A stretch of 64,000 nt of DNA. Origin: Apteryx mantelli (Eukaryota; Chordata; Aves; Apterygiformes; Apterygidae). Below, one piece after another: positions 1-14,179 of the stretch. The translations under genes were made by a program, and so were the position numbers. The notes below the pieces were generated by a model. The model ran no database searches and was not told where the DNA came from. It saw only the letters and a program-made list of their open reading frames with translations. The stretch is taken from contig NC_089983.1 in NCBI RefSeq assembly GCF_036417845.1, positions 16,707,207 through 16,771,206 on the forward strand. The letters are read 5' to 3'. The stretch's first letter is position 1, and the number at the start of each line of letters is the position of its first letter.

Positions 1-312
1 GAGATGACATAGTCAAACACAAATGAAGGTTCTTTTTTGTGATTCTGTAGTGTTCCTAGTCTAATGGGATTACTAGAGCGTCTAATCTGATCTCTTGCAA
101 TCAATGGCTGTTATGTTCCAGGCAGGTGCTGTACTGACCTCAGTGGCATTAGACTGAACTGCTGTGTGACCTGGAAGCTAGCAGAGAGGGAGTGGTCAGT
201 AATGCTCAGAGCTCTCCCAGTTAAGTGTGGTATGCTCAGATGAACTTTTTTAGCAGAAAAAAGCAAAATAATCCTTTTTTCAGCCCCTGCTCCATAGTCA
301 AAACACACTCAC

Positions 313-326
313 AAAAAAAAAAAAAA
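313..326. repeat. Poly(A) tract, A14
   Basis: An uninterrupted run of 14 A follows CACTCAC. No SINE or LINE body is recognisable upstream of it. Confidence 0.95.
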
Positions 327-3300
327 GCAAAATAAAGATCTAACAGTCTGACTGGATGAAATAATCTTTTCCCACATCAGATCTGGCAATCAGCTTTACT
401 TCAGTCAAGTGATCCTTGTTTGTTTATAAGTTTATTTAAAGCATTCTCCATGTCATCTAGGAACATTTGTTTAGCGACCATGGTTTGGGTAAGAAAAGGT
501 ACCTTGTTCTTCCTGTGGCTTGCAAAGAACTAGCAAAGGGGAGTATCTGTAGATCTGGATATTCAAAGACCAGAAAGTGATGCTTATTGCAACCTTTATG
601 TGATTTCTTCCAGAGGTATATTAAAACCTTCTCATTATAAAGATATCTTGTAATAAAGGTTCGGCTTGATGCATTTTGACTTGCATTTTTGCCCTCTATC
701 TTTCCCAGTAAAGCATTTCAAGGTTCAGCTACAGTCACTGCTAGGAAACTGCAGACTGTTTCAAGGTTAAATTGATCTAGCTTTTATTGTTAGCCACTGG
801 ATCCTATTCTGTTATTATCAGCAAGGCTGAAAAGTTCTTGCTACCCTACCTCCTTTTCAGTGAGTAAGTGCTTATGTTTGGTAATCAAATGACCTCTCAG
901 TCTTTTCTTCCTGAAGCTTATAGATGGGGCTCCTTAAGGTTTTAAAAATGGAAAAAGTAGATGGGAGAGTAAAATAAATGGAGAATGGTAAGGATAGCTT
1001 AGGATATAAAGTAAATAAGATGACATTTAAAAACATATTAGGAACAAATACGAAAGAAACCTTAGGTCAGATATATCTATTGTTAGATGGTAAAATTGTG
1101 AACAGGCAGGCAGAAGAATGCAGAGTTTTATGCCTGCTATTGAGGTAGACCCTCCAGAACCATTACCTCTTTCCACAGTAGGTACCCCAGGTTTCCAACA
1201 CATCCAACTCACACCTCCTTACACCCACCTCATATGTAGCTTTTCTCTTCTAGGGTCTTCTGCCTATTTTCCACTCCCACTTCAGGGACAGGAAAGCTTT
1301 CTGAGAAAATTCGAGTAGACCTTTAGCTCCTTTTCCAGATCCTTGAATTCCCTCATGATATGTGGAATGGTGCCTGGCATGGTCAGTGATGCCAATGCAG
1401 ATCTCAGCCAAACACTGCACTGCAATTTTTAATGACTTCTTTTAAAAGTAATTCCCATGAAACAGGGAAGGTGTTAGTACAAACTTGGAGTTTGACTAAG
1501 ATGATGGGCACGATATGTCTATTCTTGGAATTAGTATATAGGATGTTAATATAATTGAAGCCTCGTGTTTCTGTATCATTAAAAAATAGAAGAAATACCA
1601 CATTCAGTGTATGAAAATGTTTAAATGTTTTTTCCCTTCCAACATTACTGAGTTTCCATTCATGTCTGCATCCAGTGTTGATTTAAGCTCCAGTTCTGGG
1701 ATCCCTTACACTTGTGCAAATTTCCATTGCATACATTATGCATGTGCAGAGTCTGCTTGCACAGAAAGAGCTGCAAGGCTTACAATCCTGTAAGCTTAAG
1801 ACCTTGGAAGGTAGCAGGGGAAGGGCTCAGGGTATCCCGAGGAAAATGGTCACTGAGAATTGCTGCTAGCAGAGCCATTCATCCAGCCTGCTCTCTGTGT
1901 GCTCCATGGCTGTGCCAGAGAATCTGCTACATGAAGTATCTAGACAGTTGTGGTCTATTCCCTATTTCTTGGCTCTGCATCAAAGCACATCAGGATGCAT
2001 GTATGTGCATCCGGTCTGGCAAAATACTCTTTTCAAAAGTGTTGAGAGAGTGCATATACCCAGCACTCTGTATGTATAAACTTCAATGCATGGATATGAT
2101 GGTCATGGGACAGAGAGAAGGTGCAGTATTTGGTCCTCCACTGGCACTGGAAGAATCTCAAGGGTCTTGCCTGGCCAGGAAGACTGGACATACTGTATTC
2201 TCCTGCAGAGTACAGGTGCAGTCTTTTCTGGTCTTTTTGGATGATTTAATGCACAGCTTCTGGGGAGGTGAAATGCAGGACTTGATGGGTAAATTCTCCA
2301 GCTTGTGTCATATAGGAAGACAGATTTAGGTGGACCTAATCCTGTCCTCAAAAATCTAGTTCTATGGCAAGTGCTCAGTCTTTTAGGATCAGGACCCATA
2401 TTTGGCCTTTGTACAGTTTAAGTATTGCCATTTGTCTTTCCAACATATTTTTCGAATTCATTTACCAACTCTCTGTATTTTCCCTGCCATTCCTCCTACT
2501 GGCTTTCCCTTGGTGTCCTTTTAGCTTTTGCCAGTTATTGTTAGCTCTGATGCTGTTGGTGTAACTTTCTTCTTCATTTGAAAAAATGCAACTTGGCTGA
2601 TGATACCTGGAAGTAAGCCAGTAACAGCTCAAGAACCACTTGAACCAAAGTGTATCAAAGTCTCCTCATTTTAGATGAAACTGCCCGACTCGGATCTCTT
2701 TCTTTAAATCACTGCTGGATTTTGACTGTAGAGTGGTATTGGCAGTGATGTCCACACAACCACAAGCTCTTTGTATCTATTTTTCTTTGGGTTATTTGGT
2801 TAATGGTGCTCTAGTTAATGCTGTTACCCTCTAACTAGAGCCCCAGTGTTTGAAGAAATCAACGCTGTCTTCAGTCACGTTAGGTGTCTTATGTTCATGC
2901 TGTGTCACCCTAGAGAAATGGCAATAACATAACAGCAAAGTGAAGAAAAAGCCTTTTTGTTTTTTCTGTGTGGCTTTGTTGTGTAAATAGCTTGGCAGTG
3001 CAGCACTACTGAAATTTGAGTTCTTTGCCGTTTAGTTAAATACACTCTAAGCTCATCTCAGTTCATGTCACCACGTATGCATATGTTTGGTGTAGAGCTG
3101 GTTAATGAGCAGAAAGCGAGAGTGTTAGGATTATAGGCCATGGTTATTGGCAAGCTTTTCCTTGCTCTAAGATGCAGTGTATCAGAGCGGAGGCAGGCTG
3201 TTGGATATATTTCCCTCAGAGCTGGTAATGGAGCATCTGAGACAAACATTGTTGATAGTATTATTTAACTTTGTATTTTATCCTGGAACTATATTTGCAG

Positions 3301-5571
3301 ATACTGTGCAAGATAAGATGCTTCATATTTTTAGGGAAACCCAAAGATGTCAAAAAATTAAATGCACATGTAGCTCAAGTAAGCTTTGGCTAGAGGAAAG
3401 CAGTGGATGTTTTTGTTGGATGAGAGGCATCCTCCTTGGAGCTGGGGTTTTAGAAGAAGCTGATCCTCATAATTTGTATATTTTGTAATCTGCATCTGGA
3501 GGATTAAATTTAAGAAACCAGCCTGAACTTTAGTTCATAAGTCTTGGGAATTTAGTATTTTTTTATCAATTGAACATCGATAGGGGGAATGAGCATCCTT
3601 CAGGATACTATACTAGCTAATTCAGTGCAGAGAAAGTCATCTTTGTGTCTTCTTTGTTTTCAGTGAAATACAAATTGGCTTTCAGGTTGAAAGAGAATAC
3701 CATAACAAAATAATTAGAATAAATGTGATAAAGAATAGGAATTATTAAATAAATATTGTTGTATTATTAAATGTGTATTATTAAATAAAATTAAAATTTG
3801 AGGAGGAATTTTGAATCATAGTTCAGAAAAGCACTACAATGAAATTCAGATGAATGTGAGATTTAATTCAGGGTTAACCCTTAGTCAACATGTAATTGGG
3901 CTTAAAAATTCATTGATTTTAAAGTTTCAGTGAAATTTGTGTAGTTTTAGCTCTATGAGCTATATAATTAACATATTAAAATTCCCTGTACTTCCTCCTT
4001 CTGTCATCATTCCTCTGGTTTGTTTTGTTTCTTGTGTGGAGAGATTCAGGACCCATGTCTGAGGATTAACAGAAGCTTTGGATAATTCGTTGCCCTGATA
4101 AAAGGGCATGCTGCAGGAATCAGCAACAACGGTGTCTTTGCTCAGCAACTTTATTTTGATTCTTTTTGAAATTACTGTATTGGAAAATATCAGTGTAATG
4201 AATACATATGGTATCAGTGTAAATATAAAATAAAATTGTAATTAGCTTTGAACTTTTGTGAGAGAGAATATATTGAACCCAGCTTGCATGAAAAAAGGGG
4301 AGGTGACCAATCTTCTCTTTTAAAACTCCTACTAAAACTGTATTCTACTCCATAGTTGTCCTGTTGGAGGAGTCTGGATCCTGGATTAAAGATTTCCATG
4401 ATGGTTTACTTGGCTTTACTAAGTACTGGGGTGTTGGATTTGTTCTAGGAGGAGTCTGAAACCTGCAGAAAAGACCTGTGTGTTTCTTCTTATTTTCTTC
4501 CAGGTGAAGACTCATGTTTAACTGTGTGCCCCTGATTGTACTCTACAGTAAATTCATGAGAATTTCTGAGTAATGTCACCAGACAGTGAATCGATCAAAG
4601 ACGTTCATGTGTTGAGTTTGGCTTTTGCTGCTGCCAGTGGTGTGACTTCTTATCCTTCAGAAATAAGATGGGTTCTGCTTCTTTTATCACTAAGATACCA
4701 GATAATCGTTTCTGTCAGAATCTCTCTTCATTTCCTCTCTGCTTCTTTGCTTTGCATGAAAATCTATATTATCCATTGTCCCTTACTGCATGTCATGTTA
4801 ATTTTTATTTGATGTCGATTTTTGATTTTGTAGATGTGTTTGCCTTTCTGTGGCATTGCTCTGATTTCTCAGCTGTTTCAGAATTTGTTGACACTAACGG
4901 ATAACGGTAGTTTTGCGAGTACAGTTTGAGTCTATCATGTACACTGAGTTAGAGCTTGACCTAAATCAGTACCCTTCATCCTGAGAAGAGCACCTAAATA
5001 TTCGTTTACAGAGCTGAGAATACTGCGTGCTGTAACTAAATTTGCTGCCTGACCTTAATCTATCATTTTATACCTTTCTTCCAATCCAAATTTCATTTTT
5101 AACAGTATTCATTGCTAGTTTGGAACCCACTGCTTGCTGATCTGTCCATCTATCTTCTCTTCCCCCCTCTCCATATGTGGATGCTTCCTGGATCATTTTC
5201 CATGAAACTCTTGTTCCCTGTTCCAAGCAGTCAAATTTTTCAAGTCCCATATATTCCCTTCTGGAAGTCTGCACATTCTCTCATCACAGGTAGAAACCCT
5301 TCTCTATGCTGCACAGATTGTGCACCTTTGAGAACTGTGGGACACCCTTCTAGTTAGCATCAACCATTCCTTTTTTTTTTAAGGATAAAAGCCATTTGTT
5401 TTGTGGAGTGCTGGCTGTATAGTGCTTATAGTAGCATGGGTGCTTATTGGTGAAAGCGTATTTTTTACAGTACAGGTAAGCTTTTAAGAATTAGTAACAA
5501 AGGAACTCCAGGATTAAAATTTATGAAAATATACTTCAGTCTCCTTCATGGGAATGAGTTTCACTGTACAT

Positions 5572-5632
5572 AACTAGGCAAGAATTGCCTCCTGAGGTCC
5601 CTTTCAATATGAATTACTCTGATTCCATTACA
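5572..5632 (+). repeat. CR1 LINE 3'-end fragment
   Basis: The stretch around 5590-5630 reads CCTGAGGTCCCTTTCAATAT and then GAATTACTCTGATTCCATTA. This matches the avian CR1 3' terminus, where a GAGGTCCCTTCCAACCT core is followed by AATTATTCTATGATTCTATG-type octamers. Several mismatches show it is old. CR1 elements are commonly 5'-truncated, so a 60-bp remnant is ordinary. The 5' boundary is approximate. Confidence 0.65.
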
Positions 5633-5658
5633 CATGCAGGAAAAATAAGCCTTCCCTG

Positions 5659-5689
5659 CCCCCCCCCCCCAAAAAAAAAAAAAAAAAAA
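5659..5689. repeat. C12-A19 homopolymer junction
   Basis: Twelve C are followed directly by nineteen A. It lies about 30 bp after the CR1 3' end, but CR1 does not normally end in poly(A), so it is probably independent. Such junctions are also prone to sequencing error. Confidence 0.95.
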
Positions 5690-8600
5690 GGCGAGAGAGG
5701 CAACTCGCTCACTCTTGGCTTATAAAATATGTATGACTAGCCAGAGCACTTCCATCTCCAGGGTGGCCTTACTTGTGAATCTTCACACATCCTCTTTTAT
5801 GTAAACAGGCTTGCCAAACTAGCATTTAGCATTGCGTAACTGATGTATTAAACAAGGAGACAGTGTTTTAGGATATCAAATGTAATTTTTTTTTTATAAG
5901 GAGAACATACAAGAAAATAAAATGGCAGGTGCTCAATTTAGAGAGGTATAATTAACACCAAATCCTTTGCGTTTGGGTGGGTGGGTAGAAAACAGGAGGT
6001 ATTCTACAAGTCACAACTTTAAAGGTTTTTACGAAAAATAAACATATATTCTAAGCTTGTAAGATGCTGTTGGCCTTCTGTAAGTGAGGAAAAAGAACGT
6101 GAGGAAGCTGCTGGGCAGCTGAAGACTAAAAAAGTGCCATATGGTTGGCCCTCTGAATTTCCATAGCAGTAGCAGACAAGGTTGGACTTTCTTCCGCATT
6201 TTTAATTGAACAGGTCCCGCTTTTCAGGCCTGAGGAGCAGTGCAAGGATAGTTTGAGCCATTCTTCTGGCATACGGGTGGTGCTGCGCACTGGCAGACTT
6301 TCAGCGCAAAGATGCATGAAGTTCTGCCTTGGGTCAACAAACACGAGTTTGCCCAGATTCCTGGAGAGCCCAGTGTGTGTTCCAAAACACAGGCTCTTGC
6401 AAACCTGATGTTGTTTTGAGAGATTGCTCTGCTGCTCCTCTGCTATCTGCCTCACCTTTTGATACTCTTTCTCTCTTTTTAATTCTCTTTTGTTTACATT
6501 CTTCCAGACAAGAATTGTTTCTCGCTCTGTCTAGGTAGAGCTAGGTCCCTGCTTGGGGACCTTGCTCGTTATTCCGACGAGTGAAAACTCTCTAAACAGT
6601 TGCTTAGCGCGTACCCGGAACTTCACTCTTTATTCCTGAAATGTCAGAATGATTTTTTCAAGTCCATTAAAACTTGATAGGCTGATCTAACTTGGATGTA
6701 ATCTTCCATGAGGAAATCCAAATAGAAGACTCCTCAAAGTTGATGCTTATGGAGGTTCCAGTCTGTAATCCGGTTGTTTGATAGTTTTTTCCTCGTTTGT
6801 CTGGCTTCATACTGAGTGAAGGCTTGTGTGCAACCCCACAGTTCTCTGACTGTGCCATTTTGAGAATGTGTGTGGGCTATCAAATTTTGAGATAGCTTTG
6901 CAATCAAAATTTAAACTGAAACATGAATGTCGGATTGTTTCATTTCCCATGTTTTTACCACAGCTGCACAGAATGAAGCTTGAGACAAATGAGGTGCAAA
7001 TCCCATCATGGACGGACCAGTGTAAATGGCAAGTTTACCTTTAAAAACATGGAAAAATAAACAGGTTATGCTTTAAAAGATAGACTTTTGAAAGTTTGAA
7101 TTTAACCGGAGCTGAAGGAGTCTAATTCACTTGTGTCATACATGCTCATCTTAAAAAAAAAAAAAATCTGAACAGTTTAGAACGACACAAGTAAAGCTCT
7201 CAGATCATTAGTTTTAGAGTGCAGGTATATTGTGGTAAGGACTTGTCAACAGTAGAAGTTGAACTTCTGAGAGCAGAAATATTTTCTCAAAGAGAATCTG
7301 ACAGTTTCTTCATGACTACTGTTGTTACTTCTGTGAACTTCATGCTGAGCAGCCATAGTCCTGAATTCTGACCCAGAGTAAATTATGGCATATCCACACT
7401 CAAGAAAACAGGTAATTCTCACAAAGTTAAAAAGTAAAGTATCAGGTTCTTATCAGGTGTAAACTGGCATAGCTCCATGGAAATGAGTCAAGTAAACCTT
7501 GGTTTATGGCAGTCTGCATATTCTTTGAATATGGCGAAGAACTGTTCTTACAAGCCATATATCTAAAATGTATTCTGAAGGTGAATGAGACGTTATTGTA
7601 TATTATATGTATTTAATCTACTTAGATCGGTTCTTCAGGGTTTTAATTTTTCTCCTTTAAGAGTTCATCAGTAATGCTGAAAGTCACACAAGTAACACCT
7701 TTTTTTGTATTTCAGGATATGATACTGGTGCATACTGTGATTTTGGAAATAGAGGGCACCTCAAAATCCTGGTTCAAGATTATTTAAGATTATAAATGTA
7801 ATTTTAAATTCTGGTTTTATTATGTTGATATATATGATGTTGGTGAGTGTGATAGTTTATTGGTTTGGACTGTTTTACGTATGAAGGAGAACAAGAAGCT
7901 GACAATATAAAACTGTATTCATAATTTGTTAAGTCCCTGATGTTTCATGTTGTTAGAGGACTTAAAGTACCAGCAAAAGAAATAGAGAAAAAGAAATGAG
8001 GGGGGAGATGAATTTTAGAACATAAAGCATTAAGCAAAATAATATACAGGGGTACGTAAAGGGTGGTTGTTATACAGAAATGGTACTAGTCTGTAGTTAG
8101 CAGTTTCTCTTTCTTGTCAACAGAGCTGACGTTCAAAATGTTCAAAAATGTTTTTGAATGAAATCCATTTCATTCAGACATCTTTCCTGCATCTTTTCAT
8201 AACTTACATGGAAGCAGATTATTTCTGTATTGTATCATATTTTGCTCCTGTACTACATGTTCAAGGGGTGCCTTTAAGGAGCTTCTCTTTCTTCCATAAT
8301 GGCACTCTATCCATGCTATCCATCTGTCCTCTTGTGGGGTTTGTGTGCATTCCAAATTCTCGTCATAAATACTGATAAATGCAGATATTGCAGTGACTCA
8401 CTGGTGGTAAATGTCTAAGCTCTAGGTGTCACAAAAATATTATAGTTTTGAAGGCTGCATAAATACATAGATCAGATAGATGTTGCAAAATCTTCTTGTG
8501 GAGGTCTCCCACAAAATAATTATTAGTATGTGGTAGAAGTTCAAGTGCATATTGTACAGAAATGAGAAATGGTAAGGAATTTTTTAACATAATTTTGATT

Positions 8601-9351
8601 ATGCCAGTAATATTTTTTTATAAACTAATGTTAGAAGAGTGCAATAGCACCTACCAAAAATATTTTATGCATTAGAATCACTTGCTGAAAATGGTTTCCC
8701 ATTTAATCCTGAAAAGATACACATCAAATATGATAAACGTATGGGTAGTTTAGGGTGAAGGAATTTCCCTTGTTTTTTTTGTTCCAAGGAACAAATGATT
8801 TGTTGTCCATAAATGTATTTATGAACCTCAAAAATAATCCTTGTGTGGGAAGAATGATTTAATAACATTGTAAGAATGATTCTCTCAAACATTATTAAAT
8901 ATTTTTGGAGGCTGAACTCTAACAAATTGCTATTGACGAGTCCTTCATCCATGCATTAGTGACTCTTATTATCTCAAATTATATCTAACAGTCTGTACCC
9001 ATTTCCCACTGAATTTGAACATTTAATATTAGTTTTGTCTGAGTGAGTGCTGCATAAGGGTGGCATAGTTTAACATCATAAATATATTAGCAAACATGGT
9101 TTCTTGTCTTTTTGGTGATAAGCTTAACTGGAGCAAGGGTCTGTGCCTGCAAATCTTTCTGAGGCATCAGAGTCGTGATGAGCCGAGACAATACAATACT
9201 CTGATAGTGATGTGGAATCCCTGGAAGGAAGACGTTAAATAAGAAAAGCTAATGTTGAGATGTGTCAACGATGTATACAATTCTGTTACATTTTAACTTC
9301 TGAATTAGTTAAAGAATTTAAAAGCTTGTAACTGTCTTGTAATTTTCATTC

Positions 9352-9430
9352 ATGTATTTATATAAGTATATATATGCATGTATACACAAATATTATATAT
9401 ATAGGTGTGTGTGTGTATATATGTGTTTAG
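9352..9430. repeat. TA/TG-rich dinucleotide repeat
   Basis: Imperfect TATA and TGTG runs alternate, including TATATATAGG and then GTGTGTGTGTATATATGTG. It is a degenerate microsatellite with TA-rich, easily melted DNA. Confidence 0.85.
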
Positions 9431-9875
9431 GTGTCTACACAATACATGCATCCCTTCTATTTTACTACAAGAAACCTGAAAATCCAGAACTGAAATACTG
9501 TAGAATTCAGCTGCTTAGCAACTCAGATTGCCTTGGTTACTGGGGCTAAATTTTTTTGGACTATTCATTAAATATATATTATTTAAATAGAAAAATATAA
9601 GAATATTTTCTTCTCAGTTTGGCTCACACACTGTCATGGTATCTTGGAGAACATTGCAACTAATAATTTGTTTCTAATTCACTAATTAAACTTATGAATG
9701 ATCCACAGCAGGAAAAGGTGCATAATTTAAGAACGATGTTGAGCAAGGATGGCTTTCTGCTCGTTGCAGCAGACACCTGTGCGTAAAACAGCTTTGAGGT
9801 AGCACTGATTCTTTTTTCTGCGGGGAGGAAATACTTTTGAGGAGTATGACTATGAATAGCAGTGAGTAGGGGATG

Positions 9876-10032
9876 TCGGGGGTGAGGCCTTCCACCCTGC
9901 ATGCGTCTGTGCCGGTGAGCTCGGCAGCCGAGGCTGGTGCTGGCCAGGGCTCGGGTGGCCTCCGTGGCTCCCAGGTGCCGGTACCACAGGAGGGAGGAGG
10001 TGGCCGAGCTGACGCAGTCAGACCCAGGCCTT
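9876..10032. other. GC-rich patch
   Basis: About 155 bp is clearly GC-rich with roughly a dozen CpG, in otherwise AT-rich DNA. Both strands carry open frames, but these are a by-product of few stop codons in GC-rich sequence. No exon signature was recognised. Confidence 0.6.
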
Positions 10033-10039
10033 GAAAGGG

Positions 10040-13000
10040 GCCGGAAAAACATCCTATGAAGGAAGTCCCTTGGAAGGAATTGGAATATATAATTTTTGTG
10101 TGTTTAAACACAACTGGCTTTTGCTGTACATGTCATGTCCTGTTTGAAAACTGATGAAATCTGCAGCTTTATGAGAAAAGCTTGAATCTTATTTTTTTTG
10201 GTTGGCTTGCTGTTGTTCTGAGTAAATGACTCATTGATGTCCTGGTGCTGCAAATTTGTATTAGTTTTTGAAAAATGCAATCGAGCTTCATTTTATGATT
10301 TATTCTAGTAAGCTTTTGCGAAAACAAATTTCATGATTTCATATTATCTCTGTGTCTCAATGTGACCTGAGATACATTCCTATCTGAAAGTCATTCTTAT
10401 CACAGAGTACCTTCATCCTTGGCTATCTAGCACAATTTTACAGGCCAGTGTGCACATAACTGGCATTTACTCAACTGTAGAAATAGTGTTTTAGTCTAGA
10501 TTTGACACCCTACTTAGGATATCACTCAGCATTGTGGTCTTAGCTGTATAATGACATAATAAAATTTAGTAATTGAGTTTGTTGTTCGAAAGCAGGTTTT
10601 CAGGCAACTATACCCAGAAGCATTACAAGTGCCATGTTGGTATAAGTGCAATGGATGCAGAGAATGTAGTATGCAATAAATACCGTAGTGTAATCTTCAC
10701 TTTTAAAAAAGTTTTAAAATAACTAGTGAAGGTATTACCATACTAGTCAGCTCTTGATATGAAATGAAGAAGCACTGAGATTCATTATTGTAGTGTCTTG
10801 AAACAACATTACAATGAAAACCTGAAGCTTTTTAACTCTTGCTCGTGTCCTTAGGATCACTCTAGTGTTGCAATAGTTTCACTAAATGAAGTGACTAACA
10901 TTTGTTAGGCAGAAGTGTTGGAAAAGGGATGTCTGATGGGATCTTTACTAACAAGCTGTGAAAAGCCAAGCTTGTGGACTCCACCATATGTATCAGCTTC
11001 TGATTAACTAGTTGTCCTGTGATTTTGAAGAACATTTATATTGGGGTCTGTACCCTGTGTTTGATTCCCAGGTATTATTAGCTTACAGTCTTCAATATTC
11101 CAATGCTGCTGAAGAGAGGGATGTTTCTGGTAATGCATTTTTACACAATTTTCTGTTACTAGGCCCTGGGTCTCCTATTGCAGATAACTTCACCCAGGAG
11201 CCCCTGTGTGGTTCTGACTGTTTTTTTTTTTTTTTCTGGTGGCTTTCACTGCTCTCAGGAGTTTTGAGATTTAAAACAGTGGAAAAAGGGTTACAGTAAC
11301 TTATAAAAATTATTTAAAGATGTTTCTGAAGGATAATTACACATGTACAATGAGTTCCATAGTTACCCCTTCACTCCCCTTCTAAACCTATATTTGTTTC
11401 AATAATATTTAGCATGAGACTTCTAACTAAATACTGCAGGCTTCTGCCAACAAACCAAAGTGGTACTTCTGTTGCTGTGGTACTTCAGGCTGTTCTGCTT
11501 CTCCGTTCTGTGCTTTTCCTAGCATCAGCTTCAACTAAATTATGAAGTGCTATGTGACTGATGTTTAATAGCATGCCAGAATAAAGATCCCAAAATATTA
11601 TTTCCTCAAAAAAATGCTTCTATTTAAACTTTTCTCTATTCTGAAATTTTTGGCTTAAAAAAAAAGTGGAGTTCTCTTAATTTTGCCTTCTTTAAAATTC
11701 CTGAATATATTTTTTTCTTTTTTTCTGTCACTTTACTGAGCTTACTTTTGATTTTGGAACAAGTTTTCACTCAGAATCTTTTAGGAGGCTTCTTTACCTC
11801 ATGTGCGATTTTCAGAAGTCTGTTGTATTGATGTGCTTTCAGCAGGTAGTTTGGTGCACGGTATCTCAGGTACTTGAACTTCATAAAGGTGAGATTGCAG
11901 CAGATCTATGAAGACTGCATGTCTGTAAAGTTTTAAAGCCCAGGTGGGAGATTAATGTAGTTCAGACATCTTTGGTTAGGTATTAGCAGAGATGGAGGAA
12001 GGGGGCGGGAGGTCCATCTGGAAGGCGGCAGGATCATGTTTTCTAACGTGTGTACTTGAGCTCCTTCAGTTAGGTCTAACTTTTATTATATCGAACAGCA
12101 GACTCTCAGCTCTGCACTGTGTGTGGGTTGGGTCCTGGATAGCTGACCAGCAAAACAGAGGAAAATGTCCCCTGAGACTTCTAATAAGCTTCTGCCAGAC
12201 TTCAAATAGAGCAGGACTGAAATGGTCTTTCTGATGGTGGCTTTACAGAATATGATTTCCTTCTCTTTGAGGCAGATAGCCTCACAAAATGGTTTTATAG
12301 CAGTCCTTTTAAGAAATAATAAGACTAAGGAGCACAACATTATAATACAAGGTTCTTCCTTGCATTAACTGGAAAGCTGATTTCCTCAGAATTTTTCCTG
12401 TGGTAGCTGTTACAGATTGGTACTTCCGGTTGTGAAGCTGTGTGAAAGCTGATTTTGTTTCCCCCCACAGCCAAAACAGAACAGTTGTTCTGAAGAGAAG
12501 AAGAAATAGGTGGCATTTGGACTGGGCTTGGTCCGAGTATTCGGAATGGAGTTTGAAGAAAAGCTTTTTAGTTTTTGATAACTTGGTTTCTTTTGTGCAT
12601 TAAACGGTAGATTCTCCTGGTGATGAGTGTACTACATAGATAAGATTTTCTTGTTTCTTCATTTAGAAATAATTGTTTTCCTTAAGTGCAACTCCCACAT
12701 GGAATACTGTAGCAGAAAGAAAACTATCTGGAATGCTGGCATCTTTCTAAAATTTGATTTATATTTTTGTAGCCCAGTGTCTTTGAGAAGTTGCTCGTTA
12801 TCTTTCATGGTGCAGTCAGAAGAAACTTTCAGGTTTTCAGTATCCAAATGTTAAATATAAATATCTTTGAATAGATACGCTTGTTTCTATGTTTACAGCT
12901 TTAAACGGAACGTGAGGTAGAGAGGCTTCAGTTTAATCCTTTATAAGCTAAAGGATTTGTTCTTCATAAAGCTTGTGTAGGTAGGAATGGGCTATTCTAG

Positions 13001-14150
13001 TACCTCAATCAAAGGAATTTGCATTCACTTAACTGTGAAACTGGCCTTTAAATTTCAGTTACAAAAAGAGTGTAACAAGAGTGCTGTGTTCTTAATGTAA
13101 CAGTTATGGTAGATAAAGCATAACCCCAACCCCATTAAAGCTGCTTGCAAAATCCACGTTGACTTCAGTGTGATAAGTTTACGCTTAGTCTGTTAAACAG
13201 AGAATGTGAAGAAGCTCAGGTGTATGTTCAAATTCACTCAGGAGTTTTCAGTTCTAATCGCCAGTTTGGTGCATGTGCTTTTAAGAGAAAAGGTGCTGCT
13301 GTTCCCCTAGGCTGGAAGCTCTTGCTCTCTCTTTTTGTCGATATGTCCTTTGCCACTTTGCCATGAATTGAGGGAATGCTAATTATGAATTATCAGTGGA
13401 GATTTTGGGAGGGGGGAAAGTCTCATGTGTAAGTGTTGTGGTTTTAATTCTGAAAGGAAGGTGATTGCTGGGAAATTGTTTTACCACTAATAAAAAACAG
13501 CAGCAGTAAAAATCTTTGGAGCTGACTGTATGCATTTAACCACAGTCTTTCTTTGCAATCTTTGTCTCAGCATGGAAGAAAACAGCAAAGTTTTTATCTT
13601 TGCCGTGATGGCGATGAGATGTGGTGATGTGCATTATGTGTGGTTAAAATTCATGCTCTAGATTCTGTTCCTTCATATTACTCTAAAATTACACTGAAAG
13701 AGTATAATTTGGCTTTAAGCTTTTTCATAAACATAAAACCTCAGAAATTCAGAGCTCTATGCATTAATCAGTAGTACTCCAAGGTATTATGTTTATTTTG
13801 AGCCCTGGCTTGTTTTGTACAGTATTTTAACAACTGTATTTTGAGGTGCTGGTTTTGCTTTGCTTATTTTTAGTACTAGTAGGCCAAATAGTGTAGTGTT
13901 AGCAAGACAAATTGGAAGAACCATAGAAATGTGTTTCATTTGTTCTGAGTTAAAGCAGTGGATGAAGTTGTCAGAGATTGGATGTAATATAAAGAAAAGT
14001 TGCAAACATTAAAAGAAAATAAGTTTAGATCATAAGGATGTTGAAGCTTCATTAAAAACAGTTCTGTTTAAAGCTGTTATACCTAGACAGCAAAATGTAG
14101 TTTTAATCTGCCATTTGGCACTTACAGTCAAACCAAGATGGTAGCAATTC
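10040..14150. other. AT-rich non-coding DNA
   Basis: No gene or interspersed repeat is recognisable. A T15 run sits at 11221-11235. A good acceptor-like sequence (TTTCCCCCCACAG) ends at 12470 but has no convincing donor close downstream. Confidence 0.55.
11221..11235. repeat. Poly(T) tract, T15
   Basis: An uninterrupted run of 15 T. No associated retroelement was recognised. Confidence 0.95.
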
Positions 14151-14179
14151 GAAGCCCCCTGCAATTTAGGTGTGGAAGA

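Larger units (their letters stand above)
1..9350. other. AT-rich non-coding DNA, HECW2 5' intron or flank
   Basis: No coding exon is supported here. Every reading frame is short and matches no family I recognise; the longest is 205 codons at 1712-2329 (+). I see one CR1 3' end near 5572-5632 and homopolymer tracts at 313-326 (A14) and 5659-5689 (C then A). Part of 3730-3790 repeats short TATTAAAT units. Intron versus flank cannot be told because the upstream HECW2 exons are not identified. Confidence 0.6.

Noticed and set aside
9660-10111. Overlapping frames of 130 and 139 codons on the - strand
   Set aside because: Two frames open over the same GC-rich patch indicate composition, not coding.
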